In this document: in pieces, positions 27,436-35,400 of the stretch
Numbering within the stretch: position 1 is the first letter of the stretch
Layout of the letters: the number at the start of each line of letters is the position of its first letter
DNA from: Bradyrhizobium sp.
GTDB lineage: Bacteria; Pseudomonadota; Alphaproteobacteria; Rhizobiales; Xanthobacteraceae
Direction of reading: 5' to 3'
Length of the DNA stretch: 64,000 nt
Assembly (NCBI RefSeq): GCF_027451485.1
Contig: NZ_DAIDJE010000062.1
Span: 22,774-86,773 of the forward strand
Made by a program: the position numbers and the translations under genes
Notes under the pieces: model-generated
The model's input: only the letters and a program-made list of their open reading frames with translations
Database searches by the model: none
Told to the model about the DNA's origin: nothing

Positions 27436-27954
27436 ATGCAGAACTTCTCTTTGCTTGGCTTCGCCGCGCACTGCTTCGCGATGCAGCGCGATCTCAACGA
27501 GATGGGACCGGCCGTCGTCGAGCGCGCCTGCAGGACCGTGCACGCCGAGGCGAGGCGCGTGCTCGGCACCCACGACTACGACTGGCCCCCGCTCAGCCCT
27601 GCGACCATCGCCCGCAAGGCCAAGGGCGACACGCCCCTATTGGAGACCGGCGAGTTGAGAGACTCCATAGAGTGGTGGTCCAAGGGCAACGAGGGCGCGG
27701 TCGGCTCCAACAACGACAAGGCGGTCTGGATGGAGTTGGGCACCAGCCGCGTGCCCCCTCGATCGTTCCTCGTCGAGGCCGCCGTACGCAAGGAGCCCGA
27801 GATACACAAGATGGCCGAGCGGGCGATCATAGACGTGGTCACCGGCAAGGGGCGCTACGTCAGTGGGACGCGCGCACTGGTCGGCCTCGTGCGCGACCTC
27901 GGCCGCACGATCAAGGACAGCGCCTATGATCTCGCCACCTACCAAGTCGATTGA
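27436..27954 (+). CDS. HK97 gp10-like / virion morphogenesis protein
   Basis: 172 residues. The stretch WPPLSPATIARKAKGDTPLL, ETGELRDSIEWW, KAVWMELGTSRVPPRSFLVE is the pattern of phage neck/tail-completion proteins (HK97-gp10 or virion-morphogenesis family): W..L...T...K, LL.TG.LR.SI and E.GTS..P.R.F. It is the only recognisable virion-assembly gene in the element besides the terminase. The next gene overlaps its 3' end by 29 bases. Confidence 0.8.
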   Translation: MQNFSLLGFAAHCFAMQRDLNEMGPAVVERACRTVHAEARRVLGTHDYDWPPLSPATIARKAKGDTPLLETGELRDSIEWWSKGNEGAVGSNNDKAVWMELGTSRVPPRSFLVEAAVRKEPEIHKMAERAIIDVVTGKGRYVSGTRALVGLVRDLGRTIKDSAYDLATYQVD

Positions 27955-28192
27955 GGAGGAGAAGATCGCACGGTGCGTGGCGGCGGCAGACGAACTCGCG
28001 CTGTTCTTCGCGGGCCTGCCCGATGCCGTGATGTCCAAGGCGCTGGCCGAAATGCAGGAGCGCATGAATGTCCGCCTGACGCCCATCTTCGACGCCGGGA
28101 CGGCCCGCGCCATCACACAGGCCTTCGTCGAGGAGGTCGCGCGTCGAAGGCACGCGCTGCAGACACTCGCGCCGTCGTTCGGCACCGGGTGA
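27926..28192 (+). CDS. Small hypothetical protein overlapping the gp10-like gene
   Basis: 88 residues, helical and charged (SIEEEKIARCVAAADELALF; ALAEMQERMNVRLTPIFDAG). It begins 29 bases inside the previous gene, an overlap typical of phage gene clusters. The function is unknown. Confidence 0.6.
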   Translation: MISPPTKSIEEEKIARCVAAADELALFFAGLPDAVMSKALAEMQERMNVRLTPIFDAGTARAITQAFVEEVARRRHALQTLAPSFGTG

Positions 28193-28227
28193 CGCAGGAG
28201 AGTAACACGACACCAATGGAGAAAAAC

Positions 28228-28524
28228 ATGAGTGCAAGCATACAGAAGATCAGCAGCCACACCGCCGCGCCCAATGGTGCGGGGAATGGCCTCTTCATCG
28301 CAGGCCACGCGGTCGGCATCGCCGTCGCGGGCGGCGCTTCGCCCCAAGCCATCGCCGTCAGTTGGCCCGGTGGTTTGCCTGCCGGATACCAGGTCTCGGT
28401 GACGCCATCCATGAAGGCCATGGCGTGGGTCACGAGCAAGACCGCGACCGGCTTCACCGTGAACCTCGACAATGGCGGCACAATTCAGTCAGGAACCGTG
28501 GATTGCCTCGTCGTCAGCGCATGA
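28228..28524 (+). CDS. Small beta-rich hypothetical protein
   Basis: 98 residues (MSASIQKISSHTAAPNGAGN; GFTVNLDNGGTIQSGTVDCL). It is Gly/Thr/Val-rich with alternating hydrophobic residues, suggesting a small beta domain. ATG 28228 has GGAG 8 nt before it; an alternative ATG is at 28216. A possible structural or tail-associated protein by position, not by motif. Confidence 0.6.
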   Translation: MSASIQKISSHTAAPNGAGNGLFIAGHAVGIAVAGGASPQAIAVSWPGGLPAGYQVSVTPSMKAMAWVTSKTATGFTVNLDNGGTIQSGTVDCLVVSA

Positions 28525-28604
28525 GCGTTGCGGCCATATGGACGACGCTGGCGGCGCTGTGCGCAGCGCTGCTGGTGCTCGCGTCTGCGTTTGGGAACGG
28601 CTGA
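28521..28604 (+). CDS. Very small membrane peptide
   Basis: 27 residues (MSVAAIWTTLAALCAALLVL plus ASAFGNG), almost entirely one transmembrane helix. Its ATG overlaps the stop of the previous gene (ATGA), a coupling arrangement. It could be a minimal membrane-active peptide; the short length keeps confidence low. Confidence 0.3.
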   Translation: MSVAAIWTTLAALCAALLVLASAFGNG

Positions 28605-28625
28605 TAGTTGTGGGGTGCGCTGGAC

Positions 28626-28814
28626 ATGTGGACGCCTGATAACGTCGAGTTGCTGAAGAAGCTTTGGGGTTACGGCCACAGCACGGGTCAGATTGCTGCA
28701 AGGCTTGAATGCAGCCGCTCAGCGGTTTGCGCCAAGTTGCAGCGATTGGGATTGCGGCGGGAGGACCACAAGCCCAAACCGGTTAGCATGTTCGCGCGCA
28801 GACCATCCGTTTAA
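28626..28814 (+). CDS. GcrA-like small HTH protein
   Basis: 62 residues: MWTPDNVELLKKLWGYGHST, GQIAARLECSRSAVCAKLQR, LGLRRED. This is the N-terminal HTH of GcrA, the alphaproteobacterial cell-cycle regulator (W....V..LK.LW..G.S..QIA..L...+.AV..K..RLGL). The C-terminal sigma70-binding part of GcrA is missing. It may mimic or compete with host GcrA at methylated promoters; that is inference. Confidence 0.75.
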   Translation: MWTPDNVELLKKLWGYGHSTGQIAARLECSRSAVCAKLQRLGLRREDHKPKPVSMFARRPSV

Positions 28815-28898
28815 ACCCGTACCGCCGCCCAAGGTCATTGCAAAGCGCTGCGAGTCGGCATAGCTGGCCCAAGGGGACCAGCGGAGCCTGAAGCTCGA

Positions 28899-29975
28899 AT
28901 GTGGACGAGGCATGCGGACGACACGATCACCAGTGCGACTGGACAAATAGTCTATTTCGGCGAGCAGCGTTTTCTGAACGACATTTGTTTTGGTGATTGC
29001 TGCTTCGTGTGCGGGGCGAAACCCCACGAAAAGCCATTCAATAACGAGCACGTCTTCCCCGAGTGGCTACTTCGCCATCTAGACCTTTTCGACAAATCCA
29101 TCACGCTCATCAACGGCGCGACCGTGCGTTACGACAGATACACGGTGCCATGCTGCGTCGAGTGCAATTCATTCATGGGTGACGAGATCGAAACGCCAGT
29201 CAGCGAGGCGGTGCGCGGGGGCTACGACGCGCTCGTCGCATTTATCGGGAAGGGCCATCCTCTGGCGATGGCGACTTGGATGAGGCTGCTTTTCGTGAAG
29301 ACCCATCTAAAAGATCGCGCGATGCGTTTCCACTTAGATGAGCGGAAGGGGCAAGAAAAGATTGGCGATCTCTATCCATGGGGGCATCTTCATTACACTC
29401 ATAACTTTGCTAGGTGCTTCTACACAGGTTGTCGGATCCCGCCAGAGGCGATGGGGTGGGTACTCACGATCCCTGTTAAGCGCACCTTTTCGGCGCATCG
29501 ATTCGATTTTGCCGACAACTTTATTGGGCAAACGATGCTTCTCCGTCTCGATGACATCGCGATACTCACCGTCCTTGACGACTGCGGAGGCGTACTTCAG
29601 CTGATGCAAGAAAAACTGAATCGTATTAACGGCCCGCTCTCCGAACTCCAGCTTCGTGAGTTATTTGTCGAAATGACCTGGTTGAACATGCACCTGAAAA
29701 ATCGACCGGCTTTTGGCATCGATGTTGACCTGAAGGATGAGACTTTTCGGATTGTGTGTGACGTGCCGCCGACGATTGAATTGGTCGAGTTGGACTACCC
29801 GCTACGCGGCCGCCTGTACCGCAGCGCTCTTGGCGAATACTTTCCGACCATCAAAGGGGTCGGCATGACGCACGAAGAAACCCTGGCGGCCGTCGATTCC
29901 GGAAGGTTCACGGTACTCTTCGACAGCGACGGGAAGTTCATCAATGACGTGGAATGGGTGCTACGCGAGACTTAG
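28899..29975 (+). CDS. HNH-like CxxC/EH/CxxCN cargo protein
   Basis: 358 residues. Near the N-terminus are C35-x2-C38, then E50-H51 in NNEHVFPEWLL and C86-x2-C89-N90 in CCVECNSFMGDEIE. This order is that of HNH (His-Me finger) endonucleases with a structural zinc. The remaining 260 residues match no family known to me (TFSAHRFDFADNFIGQTMLL; GVLQLMQEKLNRINGP). Its base composition is less GC-rich than its neighbours, suggesting recent transfer. By position near the right end it looks like accessory cargo, possibly defensive. Confidence 0.7.
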   Translation: MWTRHADDTITSATGQIVYFGEQRFLNDICFGDCCFVCGAKPHEKPFNNEHVFPEWLLRHLDLFDKSITLINGATVRYDRYTVPCCVECNSFMGDEIETPVSEAVRGGYDALVAFIGKGHPLAMATWMRLLFVKTHLKDRAMRFHLDERKGQEKIGDLYPWGHLHYTHNFARCFYTGCRIPPEAMGWVLTIPVKRTFSAHRFDFADNFIGQTMLLRLDDIAILTVLDDCGGVLQLMQEKLNRINGPLSELQLRELFVEMTWLNMHLKNRPAFGIDVDLKDETFRIVCDVPPTIELVELDYPLRGRLYRSALGEYFPTIKGVGMTHEETLAAVDSGRFTVLFDSDGKFINDVEWVLRET

Positions 29976-30078
29976 GTCGCACATGTTCCGCTCCAGATTG
30001 CCATCGCAAGTCGTTTGACAAATTGTTCTTGGTTTGTTCTAATCGATCGCCTCGATCAAAGTCAAAGACGCCGCCCAC

Positions 30079-30300
30079 ATGTCAGAACCAGAAAGCGCGC
30101 CGTCCGACGAGCAGTCGGAGTCGGAGCGATTGGATATTGCCGTCGATCAAGCCATCGCAACGTGCGGCGGCGACATGCGCTCGACCATCCGTTCGCTCAT
30201 CTTGGTCACCGAGTACTTGGAGTACGAGCTACAGACCAAGGTCTCGCAGGGGTACACCCGCGGTGTGCATCACGGCAGGTGGAACACTTACTCAGGTTAG
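30079..30300 (+). CDS. Small conserved rhizobial protein
   Basis: 73 residues: ERLDIAVDQAIATCGGDMRS, TIRSLILVTEYLEYELQTKV, SQGYTRG. This D.AI..CGGD.R...++LI....+LE..L pattern occurs in many short Rhizobiales proteins of unknown function. It lies near the right end of the element. Confidence 0.7.
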   Translation: MSEPESAPSDEQSESERLDIAVDQAIATCGGDMRSTIRSLILVTEYLEYELQTKVSQGYTRGVHHGRWNTYSG

Positions 30301-30381
30301 TTGCGTGGCGCGAATTTAATTGCGCACGACCCGACGACTCGCTGAAGTTGCCGAACGGGGCCGCCACTATCGGAGTTCAAA

Positions 30382-30690
30382 ATGGGAAAGTGGTTGTTGA
30401 TAGTCTGTCTTTTGACAGGAGGATTCATCGAAACTGCTTCGGCAGGATCAATGATGCTATTGGGAGCGGGAAGCAGCAGTCCGTCTCTGCCCAGATTTGA
30501 AGGCAAGGACTTGCGCGAGATTCTCAAGGAAGTGCCGTGCGACAAGATCACCAAGGACGGGCGCGATTTTAAGATCGCGGCAATCCTCGTCGTGGATCAC
30601 GGGAAGGAGCAGGAAACGCTCACTCAACCCGTCATCAGCCAAGAAGATCAGATCCGAGAGATTGAGAAGCATTGTCCCGAGGGGCATTAG
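30382..30690 (+). CDS. Small exported hypothetical protein
   Basis: 102 residues with a likely signal peptide (MGKWLLIVCLLTGGFIETAS, A). The mature part is charged (RFEGKDLREILKEVPCDKIT; ILVVDHGKEQETL). GGAG precedes the ATG. It is the last gene before the right end of the element. The function is unknown. Confidence 0.6.
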   Translation: MGKWLLIVCLLTGGFIETASAGSMMLLGAGSSSPSLPRFEGKDLREILKEVPCDKITKDGRDFKIAAILVVDHGKEQETLTQPVISQEDQIREIEKHCPEGH

Positions 30691-30709
30691 CCGATCGCGA
30701 AGGCAAACT

Positions 30710-30733
30710 TGTCTACCCCAATGTCTACCCCGG
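30710..30733 (+). repeat. Right-end 12-bp tandem repeat, candidate integrase arm site
   Basis: TGTCTACCCCAA and TGTCTACCCCGG in tandem, matching the left pair at 14484-14507 in sequence, spacing and orientation, 45 bp inside attR. Confidence 0.7.
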
Positions 30734-30778
30734 CGGTTTTTTGCAGATCGGTCGATTTAGGTAAGGTATTGTTTTCGC

Positions 30779-30823
30779 TGGTACAGTTGGGTGGGCTCGA
30801 ACCACCGACCTCCTGTTCCACAG
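30779..30823 (-). repeat. attR core inside tRNA-His
   Basis: 45-bp identity with attL at 14295-14339, running from the anticodon loop to CCA, so the target gene stays whole after integration. Confidence 0.93.
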
Positions 30824-30855
30824 ACAGGCGCTCTAACCAACTGAGCTACAACTGC
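30779..30855 (-). tRNA. tRNA-His(GTG), intact, at attR
   Basis: 77 nt including an encoded CCA. The cloverleaf fits: acceptor GCAGTTG/CAACTGT (a G1-U72 pair), D arm GCTC/GAGC, anticodon stem CCTGT/ACAGG with loop CTGTGGA (anticodon GTG), T arm GGTGG/CCACC. The base before G1 is T, so no G-1 is encoded, and the discriminator is A73 rather than C73; this is the atypical tRNA-His known from alphaproteobacteria. The 3' 45 nt are supplied by the element. Confidence 0.95.
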
Positions 30856-31138
30856 ATCCTGATCGGCCCCAAATGGGGGCGAGACGGGCGGGAAACTAGA
30901 GCATGATCCGGAAAAGTGGAAGCCGGTTTTCCGAAAAGATCATGCTCAAACAACACCTAAACCTCGCCCTTTGGCAAGGCCGCAGAGGCCGCCTTTGGCC
31001 GGCAATATCGCCGCCTGCCTTGCGGGCATTCGTATCATATCGCCGCGGGCACCTTACGAACGAGCCAAAGGGCCTTTCTTTGAAGAACTCGCTGCAAGAC
31101 TGAAGGAAGCGCCAGCGTGTCGCCATGCGAGAATGCAA
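30856..31138. other. Intergenic region with repeat, no gene seen
   Basis: About 280 bp between tRNA-His and the phasin terminator. It holds an extragenic palindrome (30899-30947). A frame reading MIRKSGSRFSEKIMLK is produced by that repeat and is not counted as a gene. Confidence 0.5.
30899..30947. repeat. GCATGATC...GATCATGC extragenic palindrome
   Basis: GAGCATGAT and ATCATGCTC ends enclose CCGGAAAAGTGG and CCGGTTTTCCG. This wording belongs to a high-copy intergenic palindrome of Rhizobiales. It can fold into a long interrupted hairpin. Confidence 0.75.
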
Positions 31139-31166
31139 TAAAAAACCCGGGCCCTCCGGCCCGGGT
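31139..31166 (-). terminator. Rho-independent terminator of the phasin gene
   Basis: Nine-base stem ACCCGGGCC/GGCCCGGGT (31145-31153 with 31158-31166), followed on the minus strand by TTTTTTATT. It lies 23 nt after the phasin stop. Confidence 0.88.
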
Positions 31167-31189
31167 CTTTTGAGCTAGTCGCCTTGCGA

Positions 31190-31618
31190 TCAGGCGGCCG
31201 GCTTGAACAGCTTGTTGGCATTCGCCTTGATCGGCTCGACCGTTTCAGTCGCGACCTTCTGCGACAATTCAGTGAGTTCCTTGCTCCAGGCGGAGAACGT
31301 CTCGAACTGCTTCTTGGCGTGGTTCGTCCACAGTTCGAGCGCCTCGGACGGGGTCTTCACGCCGACCAATTCCTGCGCGAAGTCGAGCGAAGCGGAGGTG
31401 TTGGCCTTGAGGATCTCCATCATCTTGGCCGAATACTCGCTAAAGCCCTTGCTGGCGTTGGAGAACACCGCTTCCATCGTGGAGTTGTTGCTTTCGGCAA
31501 CGTCCTTGAAGCGGGCATAGTTGTCGCGCGCCTGCGAAACGCCTTTCTCGGCGAAGGCGCGCATTTGCTCGGGAACCTCGAACGGAATGATAGAAGCAGA
31601 GAACGGATCGTTGGCCAT
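31190..31618 (-). CDS. Phasin family protein (first)
   Basis: 142 residues, all-helical phasin that coats polyhydroxyalkanoate granules. Typical segments are FEVPEQMRAFAEKGVSQARD, ASKGFSEYSAKMMEILKANT, SASLDFAQELVGVKTPSEAL and ELWTNHAKKQFETFSAWSKE. The start at 31618 begins the conserved part; longer readings to 31924 are not supported. A second phasin gene lies 247 bp upstream in the same direction. A strong terminator follows. Confidence 0.92.
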   Translation of the reverse strand: MANDPFSASIIPFEVPEQMRAFAEKGVSQARDNYARFKDVAESNNSTMEAVFSNASKGFSEYSAKMMEILKANTSASLDFAQELVGVKTPSEALELWTNHAKKQFETFSAWSKELTELSQKVATETVEPIKANANKLFKPAA

Positions 31619-31865
31619 GGCAGTGTCCTTCGCATCTGGGGGGTGAACGCGGCGTGATCTCGAGCGCCCCCGGGCAGACTTCCGGAAAACGACAGGATGG
31701 ATCACCGAGACGGAAATGCCCTCTTGGAGCGCTTGATATATAAGCACAATATCATGGCATTTTTGTGCAACGCAACCGCCTCGCGGTGCAATGCCGCAAA
31801 TAAAAAGAGCGCGGCGCCTGGAACACGAGACGCCGGCGCGACTGCAAGTCAAACCTTTCAAAACG

Positions 31866-32255
31866 TTACGTTTTCGGTTTGGTCGCGTCCATGGCGGTGC
31901 GACTGACGACATGACCCAATTCACCGGCCTGCTCGGTCAGCGCCCGCATCTGCGACTGGACGTATTCGCGGTGCAACCGCATGACCTCGCTCAGGTCTTT
32001 GGCCTGCAGCAGGGACTGGGCGTAATCGAGCGAAGCCTGAACATTTTTTTCGGCGTAGGAGAAAGCCATCGCGCTAACATCCTTGGCGCCTGCGCCCATT
32101 GTTGCCGTTCGTTCGGAAAGCGACTCGTTGGCAGCCTGTGCGCCCGAGATGAACCTTTCGAACGCTTTCCGCGCCTGCTCGACGCCTGCTTCCGCCATTG
32201 ACCGCATGTTCTTGGGAATCTCGAAATGCCCGTTTTCGTTCATGGTCGAGTTCAT
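31866..32255 (-). CDS. Phasin family protein (second)
   Basis: 129 residues with the same plan as the neighbouring phasin: HFEIPKNMRSMAEAGVEQAR, KAFERFISGAQAAN, NVQASLDYAQSLLQAKDLSE, LHREYVQSQMRALTEQAGEL. GGGAGG lies 7 nt before the ATG at 32255. The two genes probably arose by duplication; whether both target PHA granules cannot be told from sequence. Confidence 0.9.
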   Translation of the reverse strand: MNSTMNENGHFEIPKNMRSMAEAGVEQARKAFERFISGAQAANESLSERTATMGAGAKDVSAMAFSYAEKNVQASLDYAQSLLQAKDLSEVMRLHREYVQSQMRALTEQAGELGHVVSRTAMDATKPKT

Positions 32256-32458
32256 GATTGACCTCCCGGGTGGCGCTTTATCGGCACGACAGGGCAACGC
32301 CGCGCCCCGCGACAAGGTTCAGTCGCGTTGGTTAAGGTTATCCAGTCTTTAAAGGCTGATCGCATGCTGTGGCCGTGGACCTGCCAGAGTGAGGAGGCGA
32401 TACTCACGATCTGTTAACGCTGTCTCGTTCGGCAGCCCAATCCGACTCTAACGGTGCG

Positions 32459-35400
32459 ATGCAGAACCCGGAATCAAAGGTGCGAGGCCTGGAGGACCCG
32501 CGGCTGGCGGTGCATGCCACAAGCTCGCTGCCCGCCTGGCTGTGGTCGGCCGACGGCGTCAGGATTCTGTGGGCCAATCCGGTCGGTGCGTTGGTGTTTG
32601 GCGCCGCGAACAGCGTCCGTCTCGCCGCCAAGAGCTTCGGCCCGGCCGACCCGCATCGCCGTCAGGTCGCGCAACTGGCGCACCAGCTTTTGCCGAACGG
32701 AGCCGTTCGCCTGGAGCGGCTGCGTGGGTTCGGCTCTGTCCTGAACATGCTCGTCACCTGCGCCTGCACCCGGGTCGAATTTGCCGACGGCAGCGCCGGC
32801 ATTCTGATCGCCGTCCTTGAGCCGGTCGGGCGCGCGATGCCTCTGAAGGAGCGCTTGGCTCGCCTGGTCGAAGACGTCGATGCGCCGGTCGCGGCATTCG
32901 ACAGCGAGGGCACGCTGGTTGCCGAAAGCGCGGCGGCGGGCTTCGCTGCTTTTGATCATCTTTCCGGCGCCACGTTCGATCAGGCGCGGCGGATCGCCTT
33001 GAACGAAGGCCGCGCCGAGGCGCAGCTTGGTGAGCATCACCTGACATTGATCCGCGTCGGCAGCCGAGGCGACATGGGCCTGCTTGCCATAATTACGCCC
33101 GCGGAAATCCCGGCCACGCAGAATGAAGCCGAAGCCGCGACAAGCGCTTCGGCCGAGAAGACCGCGCCCGAACCGGCGAAAGTTCCAGCCGGAGCGCCGC
33201 CTCAGGATTCGCAGAGCGGCGAGGCACTCGACGCCATTCCCGGACCTCAAGCAGCCAATCCTTCACCATTGCTGCCTGAAGCGCCCGCCCCTGCCATGCC
33301 GCACGAAACGACTGCGCCACCCCCGCACCGCTATCCGCTGCGTTTCATGTGGCAGATGGATGCGGATGGCCGCTTCTCCCTCGGCTCCGACGTCTTCACC
33401 CGACTGATCGGCGTGCGCACCGCCGCCGGCTTCGGCCGCCCGTGGCAAGAGATTGCACAGGTCTTCGGCCTCGACCCCGAGGGACTCGTCGTCAAGGCGA
33501 TCGCCACGCGCGAGAGTTGGAGCGGCATCACCTTGGACTGGCCGGTGGATGACGGCAGCCGACTGCCGGTCGAACTGTCCGGGCTTCCGATTCATGACCT
33601 GAATACGGACTTTGTCGGCTACCGGGGCTTTGGGATTTGCCGCGACTTCGAAGCTCTGGCGCGGCTGCAAGCCCTGCGCAGTCAGGAATTCTTCAACGAT
33701 CCGCCATCAGCGGACATGATCTCGCCCGAAATTGGCCCCGCGCTCGCGGGAACCTGGCCGCCTCCGCCTCACATTCCCGACGCAAGCCACGATTCGACCG
33801 CACCTTCGACTACCCCTTCGCCCGAAACAGCTCAACCAACCAATCTGGAAGCGCCGGTGGAAACGCCCAACGAAAGTTCCCAGGAAGCGCCGGAGCAGGC
33901 CTCGCCGAATGTGGTGCCGTTCCCGCTTGCCGAGGCCCGCGCGCCGGCTCTGACGCCGGTCGAAAACAGCGCGTTCAACGAACTCGCCCGGCAATTATCG
34001 GCCCGGCTGGAGGGCGAGAACGCTGGCCCGCAAACGGCGGAGCCGGAGGCAGCCTCGGAAGCCGCCGGGTCACCGCAGGCGGATGCGACTGGCCCGGAAG
34101 CCGCCGTCGAGCCGCCGACCTGGCTCGCCGAACCCGAACCGCCCGCGCGCGGCGAGAGCAAACGCGACCGAACGCTGCTCGACCTCCTGCCGACCGGAGT
34201 GCTGATCTACCGGCTCGACCGGTTGCTTTACGCCAACCGGGTTTTCCTCGACCGCATGGGATATGACAGCCTGCACGCGCTGGAACACGCCGGCGGCGTC
34301 GATGCGCTCTATGTCGAGCCCGGCGTCTCGAGCGCCAGCAGCACGTCGAATACGGGCACGCCGGTGAAGATCTCCTCGCCCGAAGCTTCCTCCAAAGGCG
34401 CCATCCATGCGCGGCTCCATACCATCGACTGGGACAGCGACAGCGCACTCGCATTGATCTTTGACGCAGCCCCGGCCGAACCGCCCGTTGTACCCGCGGT
34501 CGAGCCGCAGGCGACCGCTACCGCGTCAGAGCCGTCGGCGGTCGGGCACGCCAATGCGGAAGAACTCGCCGCCATTCTCGACACCACCGCCGACGGCATC
34601 TTGATGTTCGATGCCGACGGCAACATCAGTTCCTGCAACCGCAGCGCGGAAGCGCTGTTCGGCTACGACGGCGAAGAACTGGTGCAGCAGAAGCTCACCG
34701 CATTGTTCGCGCCGGAGAGCGAAAGCGTCATCAGAAATTATCTGGATAGCCTCGGCGGCAATGGCGTGGCGAGCCTGCTCGAACACGGCCGCGAGGTGCT
34801 GGGCCGCGTCAGCGGCGGCGGCCTCATTCCGATGTCGATGACCATGGGCCGGACGCAGCCGCACGGTCCGAACTTCTTCGCGGTGTTCCGCGACCTGTCG
34901 CAGTTCAAGAACAGCGAGCGCGAGTTGCGCGAAGCGCGGCGGCTCGCCGAGGGCGCTGCCAACGCGAAGGCCGATCTTCTGGCGCGGATCAGCCATGATG
35001 TCCGCGCGCCGCTCAATGCCATCATCGGCTTTGCCGAAGTGATGATTGGCGAGCGCTTCGGAACGCTCGGCAACGAACGCTACGTCGAATACATGAAGGA
35101 TGTCCGTGCCTCCGGACAGCGCGTGGTCACTGTCATCGACGATCTCACCAATCTCAGCCGCATCGAAACCGGCAAGCTCGACCTTGCATTCACCAATCAG
35201 AATCTCAACGACATGGTCGAAAGCTGCGTCGCGGTGATGCAGCCGCAGGCCAACCGCGAGCGCATCATCATCCGCACCTCGCTGGCGCAGATGCTGCCGC
35301 CGGTGATGGCCGACGGCCCAGCGCTGCGCCAGATCACCATGAACCTGATCGGTAATTCGATCCACCTCGCCAATACCGGCGGCCAGGTGATCGTTTCCAC

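Larger units (their letters stand above)
14295..30823. mobile_element. Integrated satellite-like element in tRNA-His
   Basis: 16.5 kb bounded by an exact 45-bp direct repeat (14295-14339 and 30779-30823) equal to the 3' part of tRNA-His from the anticodon loop to CCA. It carries a P4-type integrase beside the left repeat, an AlpA-like regulator, a primase/VapE replicase, an iteron-rich origin candidate, a serine recombinase, a terminase and one virion-assembly gene, with almost all genes on the plus strand. It lacks portal, capsid, tail, lysis and conjugation genes. The size and the order int-regulator-replicase-origin-terminase are those of phage satellites such as PICIs; this label is inference. 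Confidence 0.85.

Noticed and set aside
14295..30823. Integrative conjugative element or gene transfer agent
   Set aside because: No relaxase, type IV secretion or coupling-protein gene is visible, and no head-tail cluster of a gene transfer agent; the element has att sites and a replicase.
30903..31103. 66-codon frame starting MIRKSGSRFS
   Set aside because: Its beginning is the translation of a common extragenic palindrome; the rest has no ribosome site or recognisable motif.
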